A DNA stretch of 58,764 nucleotides from JASFYU01 sp045046905 (GTDB lineage Bacteria > Bacteroidota > Bacteroidia > Flavobacteriales > Flavobacteriaceae). Below the pieces are notes generated by a model. That model made no database searches, was not told the origin of the DNA, and worked only from the letters and a program-made list of their open reading frames with translations. How positions within the stretch are numbered: position 1 is the stretch's first letter; every line of letters begins with the position of its first letter. Of the stretch, positions 53,137-58,764 are shown piece by piece. Made by a program: the position numbers and the translations under genes. Where the stretch lies: positions 1 through 58,764 of the forward strand of contig JASFYU010000058.1 of NCBI GenBank assembly GCA_045046905.1, read 5' to 3'.

Positions 53137-53457
53137 ATGAAGGTCATTTATAGCTCAAAGTTCTATACGCTTTATCAATCAGATAGCGAACGTTGCTTCT
53201 ATCTCGATTTAGGCCAAAAAACGGTTCGCTTACCCTTCTGTCAACTACTTGCCCTTAGACATAAAGTAATGTCCATTCCCATTGAAGATCACTTTAATTC
53301 CGATTTAAACAAACATGGGTTCGAGATGCTCATGCTGTGTAATAAAGAACATTTTTTCATATTGAATACCTTAGAAATATTAGATTTAAAAAATCTTGTA
53401 GATTATAGTTTCTCTCCTCTTGGCATTTCTTCCGAAAATGTATTGGTGCAACAATAG
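53137..53457 (+). CDS. Conserved-looking 106-aa protein of unknown function
   Basis: 106 aa, not recognised. It has no signal peptide or TM. The sequence is mixed alpha/beta, with FYTLYQSDSERCFYLDLG, an RLPFCQLLALRHKV core and FEMLMLCNKEHFFILNTLEI. A close-fitting promoter and lack of repeats argue that it is real. It lies between the Lrp gene and ferritin on the same strand with its own promoter. Small cytoplasmic proteins of this kind occur near ferritin in some Flavobacteriia, but no function should be assumed. Confidence 0.75.
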   Translation: MKVIYSSKFYTLYQSDSERCFYLDLGQKTVRLPFCQLLALRHKVMSIPIEDHFNSDLNKHGFEMLMLCNKEHFFILNTLEILDLKNLVDYSFSPLGISSENVLVQQ

Positions 53458-53554
53458 CCTTCACCTCTTATTTTTAAACAGTCTAAACCCAAAATGACGA
53501 TGAACGCCCCATTGTTGCTACATATTTTGTAATTTTATATAAATTATTGAAATC

Positions 53555-54073
53555 ATGGAAGATATTGCAAGACAGCAAATGAGTATAAAAGTAAGTTCTA
53601 TGGACCTGCTTAATACGCAAATACAAGTTGAGAGTAAAGCGGCTGCCAGTTATTTGGCCATGGCCTCATGGTGCGACCAGCGTGCCTTTTCAAACAGCGC
53701 CAATTTCTTTTATGCACAGGCAGAAGAAGAAAGGAGTCATATGATGAAAATATTCAAGTTTATAACTAATTGCGGTGGAAATGCAATTTCACCCGAGGTT
53801 ACAAATATCAATCATGACTTTTCATCGCTAGAAGAGATTTTTCAAAACGCATTAGAACAAGAAATAGAGGTTACGAAATTGATTAATAGCATCGTAGCAA
53901 ACAGTAGAAAATCTAATGATTATGCCGTTGAAAACTTCATGCAATGGTTCATTGGCGAACAGCTCGAAGAAGAAAGATCTATGCGAGATATATTAGACCT
54001 TTTTGAGTTGATCGGAAGAGAAGGTATTGCGCTTAAACTTATCGACGAACGTATTAAAACGGAGTCTCCTTAA
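53555..54073 (+). CDS. Ferritin (non-haem iron storage)
   Basis: 172 aa. The four-helix ferritin bundle has ferroxidase ligands E26 (in QVESKAAASYLAMASW), E59 and H62 (in EEERSHMMK), with a further Glu pair in QEIEVTKLI and Gln/Glu in GEQLEEERSM. It lacks the Met haem ligand expected of bacterioferritin, so FtnA-type is more likely. It oxidises and stores iron in a 24-mer shell. A Met at residue 9 (MSIKVSSMDLLN) is a possible alternative start. Confidence 0.94.
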   Translation: MEDIARQQMSIKVSSMDLLNTQIQVESKAAASYLAMASWCDQRAFSNSANFFYAQAEEERSHMMKIFKFITNCGGNAISPEVTNINHDFSSLEEIFQNALEQEIEVTKLINSIVANSRKSNDYAVENFMQWFIGEQLEEERSMRDILDLFELIGREGIALKLIDERIKTESP

Positions 54074-54089
54074 CGTCTAAAAAATAAAG

Positions 54090-54245
54090 CCGTCTTTGCG
54101 AGCGTAGTGAAGAAAACTATTACTTGTTTACTAGAAACACACAGTTTGCTTCGTGCCTCGCAAAAACGTCATTGCGAACACAGTGAAGCAATCTGTTATT
54201 TTGGTATTCCGAATAAACAGATGACTTCACCCTTACACTCCTCCT
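54090..54245. repeat. Cluster of dispersed repeats after ferritin
   Basis: Contains GTCTTTGCGAGCGTAGTGAA, CAGTTTGCTTCGTGCCTCGC with AAAAACG, then CATTGCGAACACAGTGAAGC with AATCTG. These are alternating direct and inverted arms of the family also found at 2571 and 37897. The block lies between convergent ferritin and peptidase genes. Confidence 0.7.
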
Positions 54246-54258
54246 GAAAACAAATTCA

Positions 54259-54954
54259 TTAATCTCTTCCGCCAAAAACCTTCAAGCCCCAATAGACAAG
54301 AGTAGCCAAAGAGCCTATAGCAGCCACCAAATAGGTCCTGGCAGCCCATTTTAAAGCGTCCTCTGAACCTTTATATTCTTCCTGGGAGACAATGTTCTTG
54401 GCCTTCAGCCAAGCCAAGGCTCGATTACTGGCATCATACTCTACAGGAAGTGTAATAAAACTAAACAAGGTCGCCATACCCATCATCACAAATCCCGCAA
54501 CGGCAACCCAATACCCGAAACCGACTCCGGCCGCGGCACCTAACATCAAGCCTCCGAAAACCACCCATGTCGACATGCCCGAAGTCACACTGACCACTGG
54601 TACCAATTTAGATCGCAATGTCAACCATTCATAGGCCTGGGCATGTTGTACCGCATGGCCACATTCATGAGCTGCTACGGCAGCCGCAGAAGCATTGCGC
54701 TGATTGTATACGCCTTCACTTAGGTTCACCGTTTTGTTCTTGGGGTTATAGTGATCGGAAAGCATTCCTGGGGTCGAAACCACTTTTACATCTCGAATAC
54801 CATGATCCGCCAACATTTTCTCCGCAATTTCGGCTCCGCTCATGCCATTGCGTAAATGCACCTTTGAATAGTATGCGAACTTGCTTTTTAGCTTTCTGCT
54901 CACCAACCAACTTACTAGGGCAATTGCTCCTATCAATATATAATATCCTATCAT
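54259..54954 (-). CDS. Membrane zinc metallopeptidase (YugP family)
   Basis: 231 aa. An N-terminal TM (2-19) is followed by a soluble segment and the zinc motif HECGH (96-100) in AAAVAAHECGHAVQHAQAYE. Two to three TMs (about 118-170) then lead to LPVEYDASNRALAWLK, whose Glu is the probable third ligand. A C-terminal TM (about 206-226) completes it. The pattern is that of YugP/Zn_peptidase_2 proteins, whose substrates are unknown. It lies opposite ferritin and looks monocistronic. Confidence 0.9.
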   Translation of the reverse strand: MIGYYILIGAIALVSWLVSRKLKSKFAYYSKVHLRNGMSGAEIAEKMLADHGIRDVKVVSTPGMLSDHYNPKNKTVNLSEGVYNQRNASAAAVAAHECGHAVQHAQAYEWLTLRSKLVPVVSVTSGMSTWVVFGGLMLGAAAGVGFGYWVAVAGFVMMGMATLFSFITLPVEYDASNRALAWLKAKNIVSQEEYKGSEDALKWAARTYLVAAIGSLATLVYWGLKVFGGRD

Positions 54955-54976
54955 AATTGTACGCTTTTAAAATTTT

Positions 54977-55085
54977 AATCCTTCATTGTGGGTTTAATTC
55001 CCCTCCCGAGTACTCGGGATTGCCTCGAAATAAAAAAATGTTTTTCGAAAGCACACCTCGTATGCTTGGGTCGAGGTCGTTGATT
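54977..55085 (+). repeat. Dispersed palindromic repeat upstream of the peptidase gene
   Basis: Begins AATCCTTCATTGTGGGTTTA, has the perfect dyad CCCGAGTACTCGGG (55005-55018) and ends CTTGGGTCGAGGTCGTTGAT. It matches 35583-35690 at both ends, but its dyad has different bases that keep the pairing. The remaining 160 bp to the next gene show nothing else. Confidence 0.75.
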
Positions 55086-55244
55086 AAATATACCAAAAAT
55101 ATGTATGACTAAAAGCATCTCTTAACGGTACTTTAACCACACTCAAAGTATAGCCTACTCAAGAAAAGCAAAAACCCCGCCAAATCTCCGAAAGACCATT
55201 TCTGGGCCAATCACGGTTATTTATGCTGACAAAATGTCTAAAAA

Positions 55245-55499
55245 CTACCGATGCCTGAGTTTGAGAAAAATCATAAATAGGACCAAAAGAAGGGTTATTC
55301 CATTAGCCAAGCTTACGGGTAGGCTTTGAATCTTGACACCATAAATCAACCAAAGCGAAAGCCCAATGGTCAAAATCAAGTACATGGTCAATGAAATATC
55401 TTTGGCTGATTTTTCTTTCCACACCTTATAGACCTGAGGTATAAAGGCTGCCGTAGTAAAGGTAGCTGCGACCAAGCCCAAGATTTCAATATTTTGCAT
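55245..55499 (-). CDS. SemiSWEET sugar transporter
   Basis: 84 aa, three TM helices, the size of a bacterial SemiSWEET half-transporter that works as a dimer. The PQ-loop motif is TAAFIPQVYKVWKEKSAKDI, the second helix LTMYLILTIGLSLWLIYGV, and the third follows SLPVSLANGITLLLV, with the conserved Asn. It probably allows passive passage of a small sugar across the inner membrane. It is a single gene upstream of the peptidase and downstream of leuS. Confidence 0.9.
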   Translation of the reverse strand: MQNIEILGLVAATFTTAAFIPQVYKVWKEKSAKDISLTMYLILTIGLSLWLIYGVKIQSLPVSLANGITLLLVLFMIFLKLRHR

Positions 55500-55607
55500 A
55501 CCTTATTTTTGTTTTTTATACCTACGGCAAGCTGTTACTATAGCACCTCGAACAGCTTGTTTTATTTTGCTTGCCTTCAACCATTAATCTAGGAATAGTC
55601 TGGGTAC

Positions 55608-58600
55608 TTAGCCCACGATATTCACAATCTTACCGGGCACTACAATCACCTTTTTCGGGGTTCGCCCCTGTAATTGCGCCTGTGTTTTTTCATGAGCCAT
55701 AACCGCGGCTTCAATTTCTTCTTTACTCATATCTAAAGGCAGTACCAGTTTAAAACGCATTTTTCCATTAAAGGAAATCGGATACTCCTTGCTACTTTCT
55801 ACCAAATATTTCTCTTCGAACTTCGGAAAAGAAACCGTGGTTATAGACTCCTTATGCCCCAATTTCTGCCACAATTCTTCTGCAATATGCGGCGCATAAG
55901 GCGATACTAAAATAGCCAGAGGTTCTAAAATTTCTCGGCTTGTACATTTTTGAGCAGTTAACTCATTCACGCATATCATAAAAGTGGAAACCGAGGTATT
56001 GAATGAAAAGTTCTCGATATCCTCCTCCACTTTTTTTATGGTTTTGTGTAAGGCTTTAAAATTTTCCCCCGAGCCCTTCGAAGTAGGGGAGTTGGTCACG
56101 TAAAAAGCCCCATCCGCTCCAGAATGGTACAAACGCCATAGTTTTTTAAGAAAAGAATGTACGCCCGTGATACCCGCCGTATTCCAAGGTTTAGATTGCT
56201 CCAAAGGCCCCAAAAACATCTCATATAATCGCAGGCTGTCTGCCCCATATTCCTCACAAATCGCATCAGGACTCACCACATTGTATTTGGATTTAGACAT
56301 TTTTTCAGGCTCTCTTCCAACCAAGTATTTATCATTTCGACATAAAAATTCTGCTCCTCTATGTTCATTCCAAAATAATATCCTATCCAAATCAACTATC
56401 TCATCCGAAGAATTGATGTTATCGACCTCAACCCTAATAGGTGACACATGATATCCAATCACCAAATCCCCTTTATCAATTAAATTAAGATGTTTTTCAC
56501 TAAAACCGTATTTAGTAGTGACATAAGCATATAATTCATTTTTACTTCCAAAACTTTGAATATCTTCAAAGCCCTGACTTGGGATTTTATCAATTCCCAG
56601 AGCCTCCTGAAGGATATTCTTTGAAACATATAAATTCTTTATTGGAGATGTTAAAATTAGATCACTAAATTGAAATACCTCATTCCCCTGGCTATCTACT
56701 CTCTCACCAGTCCTTTTATTTAATGAAACAGCAATTCTATAAACAAAAGCACTAGTCCCTGTAATCATGCCCTGATTAATGAGTTTTTTGGCAAACTCAT
56801 CTTTGGGCACCAAGCCCTTGTCGAACATAAACTTCTGCCAAAAACGAGAGTACAATAAATGCCCAGTGGCATGCTCATTACCGCCAATATATAAATCAAC
56901 ATCTTGCCAGTAGTTTATGGCCTTTTGAGAGAAAATCTCCTCCTCATTCTGCGGATCCATATAGCGGTTAAAATACTGTGAGCTGCCCGCCCAACCGGGC
57001 ATGGTGTTGAGTTCTAAGGCCCCTCCTAATCTTTCTGAAGGAGAAGACTTTTCAAATTCTTCTTGAGATACTATTTTACCTTCATCACCATACTGCAACC
57101 AATACCATTCTTTGGCATTACCCAGTGGTGGATCGCCAGTTTCGGTCGGCAAGTACTTCTCTACTTCGGGCAATGCTATAGGCAGATACTTTTTATCGAT
57201 CATCTGCGGCATGCCATTCATATAATACACCGGAAAAGGTTCTCCCCAATACCGTTGTCTACTAAATACGGCATCACGTAGGCGGTAATTGATTTTACCT
57301 TCTCCCTGCCCAATTTCTTCCAAGGCATCAATAATTTTCCGGGTCGCCTCTTTGTAGGTGAGTCCGTTTAAAAAATCAGAATTTGCAATAAGGGTTTTTC
57401 CCTTATCGGCATAGGCTTCTTCTGAAATATCGATTCCCTCAAAAATATTAGGAATCGCAGGCATCGCCTGATTTTTACTAAAATGTTTTGCAAAATCATA
57501 ATCACGCTGATCTCCACAGGGCACTGACATTACCGCCCCCGTACCATAACCCGCTAATACATAGTCGCCGATCCAAATCGGAATAGGTTTTTTGGTAAAT
57601 GGGTGTTCTGCATAGGCACCCGTAAAAGCTCCTGAAATGGTTTTTACATCGGCCATACGATCACGTTCAGAACGCTTGGCCGTAGTTTCTATATAGGCAT
57701 CGACCTCAGCTTTTTGCTCTGGGGTCGTGATTTGCTGTACCAAATCTAATTCTGGGGCCAAGGTCATGAATGAAACACCGAAAATGGTGTCGGGTCGGGT
57801 GGTGAAAACACTGATTCCCCTAGCTCCCATAGAATCCTGCCCCCCGCTCTCTGCCAAGGAGGGGGAGTTAAACTTTGTTTCTATTTTAAGCAGAACAGCA
57901 TCGATATCCCCAATGACTTCTTCGTTTTTAAAACGAATGACCTTATAACCTAAATCTTCTAAGATTTTTGTTCTTTCTTCGTGTTCCTCTACTTGGGCCT
58001 TATGAATTTCTCCATCAACTTCGACAACCAATTTCTTGGAAAGACACACAAAATCAACAATAAAATCACCTATTAAATGTTGTCTTCTGAATTTATCTCC
58101 TTTCTTCTTTGATTTTAAATGCGCCCACAAAACTGCTTCAGCTTGGGTAGGGTTATTTCTCATTTCTCTTGCTTTCTCAAGCATTAAATAAGAATTGTTC
58201 TCGCCTGTCTTATAACCCGGTTTTGTTCCTTCCCCTTCGGAGGGGGCTAGGGGGAGGTCAGTTTCAGGTAAAATTTTAAACTCCACCTGCGCCCCCTCAC
58301 TTCTTCCGATCCAATTGGTCTGTGAATCTTTTAGTGGTTGCGGCCAATCTACTTTTTTGAGTCCGTCTAAAAGGCGCTGGGCATACGCTGTAATTCGCAT
58401 GCTCCATTGGGTCATTTTTTTTCTAATAACCGGGTGACCACCGCGTTCAGATACTCCGTTTACGATTTCATCGTTCGCCAAGACCGTACCCAATGCCGGA
58501 CACCAATTGACCTCGGTTTCAGCCAAATACGTTAAGCGGTATTTCAATAGTAGCTGTTGTTGCTTTTTATCAGAAAATTGGTTCCAATCTTCAGCGGAAA

Positions 58601-58764
58601 AGGCTAGAATATCCTCATCACAGACCGCATTTACCGTAGCGTTTCCATTCTTTTCAAAAATAGAGATCAAGGTATCTATATCCTCGGCCTTGTCAGAATC
58701 GATATGATACCATGAATTAAAAAGCTGTATGAATACCCACTGTGTCCATTTATAATATTTGGGG
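55608..58764 (-). CDS. leuS: Leucyl-tRNA synthetase with in-frame DUF559 insertion (5' end outside window)
   Basis: The frame stays open to the right edge, where it encodes KYYKWTQWVFIQLFNSWY, so the N-terminus with the HIGH motif is missing. Counting from the Met at 58670, typical LeuRS sequence runs to the editing (CP1) domain NWIGRSEGAQVEFK (119-132). It is interrupted by a ~150-aa DUF559 nuclease-like insertion (about 134-285) and resumes at VFTTRPDTIFGV. Further on are GYGTGAVMSVP, RQRYWGEPFPVYY and the KMSKS loop at 790-794. The region 645-745, around the leucine-specific domain, is longer than in flavobacterial LeuRS as I remember it. It attaches leucine to tRNA-Leu and is essential, so the insertion must be tolerated or a second leuS must exist. 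Confidence 0.95.
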   Translation of the reverse strand, partial: PKYYKWTQWVFIQLFNSWYHIDSDKAEDIDTLISIFEKNGNATVNAVCDEDILAFSAEDWNQFSDKKQQQLLLKYRLTYLAETEVNWCPALGTVLANDEIVNGVSERGGHPVIRKKMTQWSMRITAYAQRLLDGLKKVDWPQPLKDSQTNWIGRSEGAQVEFKILPETDLPLAPSEGEGTKPGYKTGENNSYLMLEKAREMRNNPTQAEAVLWAHLKSKKKGDKFRRQHLIGDFIVDFVCLSKKLVVEVDGEIHKAQVEEHEERTKILEDLGYKVIRFKNEEVIGDIDAVLLKIETKFNSPSLAESGGQDSMGARGISVFTTRPDTIFGVSFMTLAPELDLVQQITTPEQKAEVDAYIETTAKRSERDRMADVKTISGAFTGAYAEHPFTKKPIPIWIGDYVLAGYGTGAVMSVPCGDQRDYDFAKHFSKNQAMPAIPNIFEGIDISEEAYADKGKTLIANSDFLNGLTYKEATRKIIDALEEIGQGEGKINYRLRDAVFSRQRYWGEPFPVYYMNGMPQMIDKKYLPIALPEVEKYLPTETGDPPLGNAKEWYWLQYGDEGKIVSQEEFEKSSPSERLGGALELNTMPGWAGSSQYFNRYMDPQNEEEIFSQKAINYWQDVDLYIGGNEHATGHLLYSRFWQKFMFDKGLVPKDEFAKKLINQGMITGTSAFVYRIAVSLNKRTGERVDSQGNEVFQFSDLILTSPIKNLYVSKNILQEALGIDKIPSQGFEDIQSFGSKNELYAYVTTKYGFSEKHLNLIDKGDLVIGYHVSPIRVEVDNINSSDEIVDLDRILFWNEHRGAEFLCRNDKYLVGREPEKMSKSKYNVVSPDAICEEYGADSLRLYEMFLGPLEQSKPWNTAGITGVHSFLKKLWRLYHSGADGAFYVTNSPTSKGSGENFKALHKTIKKVEEDIENFSFNTSVSTFMICVNELTAQKCTSREILEPLAILVSPYAPHIAEELWQKLGHKESITTVSFPKFEEKYLVESSKEYPISFNGKMRFKLVLPLDMSKEEIEAAVMAHEKTQAQLQGRTPKKVIVVPGKIVNIVG
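57836..58257 (-). mobile_element. GC-ended element encoding a DUF559 endonuclease domain, inside leuS
   Basis: About 422 bp. On the gene strand it starts CCTCCCCCTAGCCCCCTCC (58257 downward) and ends with GGCAGAGAGCGGGGGGCAGG (57836), matching the ends of the elements at 13711 and 21473. Between them is a continuous DUF559/Vsr-like PD-(D/E)XK domain with NNPTQAEAVLWAHLK, KFRRQHLIGDFIVDF, VVEVDGEIH and GYKVIRFKNEEV. The probable catalytic Asp and Glu-x-Asp are present, so the nuclease may be active. It is read in frame with leuS and has no clear start of its own; a Met at residue 163 is possible. Confidence 0.75.

Noticed and set aside
57836..58257. Intein in leuS
   Set aside because: No N-terminal Cys/Ser splice block, no His-Asn C-terminal junction and no Hint-type motifs. 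The insert is a plain DUF559 domain with repeat ends.

Overview
The window looks like a chromosomal segment of a marine-type Flavobacteriaceae (Bacteroidota). The evidence is low-to-moderate GC, TANNTTTG-type -7 promoter boxes with few Shine-Dalgarno sites, type IX secretion sorting domains, a TonB receptor with an N-terminal carboxypeptidase-regulatory-like domain, DUF4271/DUF4296 families and typical flavobacterial gene order. No rRNA, tRNA or CRISPR was recognised. The genus cannot be fixed from the sequence alone.

Region 1 (1-28901) is a very large efflux-type ABC locus on the minus strand. In transcription order it holds a TolC-like outer-membrane protein, a HlyD-like adaptor, an unrecognised 121-aa protein, one MacB/LolD-type ATPase and then eight different ~800-aa FtsX/MacB permeases in tandem. 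A GIN/DUF2807 protein is coupled to one permease. Divergently transcribed are a sigma-54 response regulator (receiver, AAA+ with GAFTDA, Fis HTH) and its histidine kinase. A matched pair of candidate sigma-54 control regions was found. One lies before tolC and the other inside the array before the last two permeases. Each has a TGGCAYG -24 element and, 60-61 bp further upstream, two dyads exactly 22 bp apart. The inferred picture is a phosphorelay-controlled tripartite exporter in which one ATPase, adaptor and exit duct may serve up to eight alternative membrane subunits.

Region 2 (28965-38910) has a TrmB-LysE-ATL operon and then a PhoR/PhoB-like pair divergent from a TonB receptor and a surface lipoprotein with a recent 309-aa internal duplication. 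The divergent intergenic region carries four TAAC half-sites on an exact 11-bp grid, which resembles a Pho-box array. Two small proteins consisting only of a signal peptide plus a T9SS sorting domain follow.

Region 3 (39261-58764) is mostly housekeeping. It holds a LuxE-like adenylate-forming enzyme, tyrS, an SDR, a DUF4296/dihydroorotase/dolichol-phosphate-mannose-synthase-like operon, a GT39-DUF4271-hemD operon, pckA, DUF423, a saccharopine-dehydrogenase-like gene with an Lrp regulator, ferritin, a YugP-type peptidase, a SemiSWEET and a 5'-truncated leuS.

The window is rich in short repeats: period-7 tracts (YACTNNT) that start right at stop codons, dispersed palindromic repeats in intergenic DNA, and a GC-rich-ended element. 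That last element occurs as ~125-130-bp non-autonomous copies in the permease array and as a ~420-bp copy encoding a DUF559 nuclease domain, inserted in frame in the editing region of leuS. A short copy of another dispersed repeat appears to sit in frame in the LuxE-like gene.
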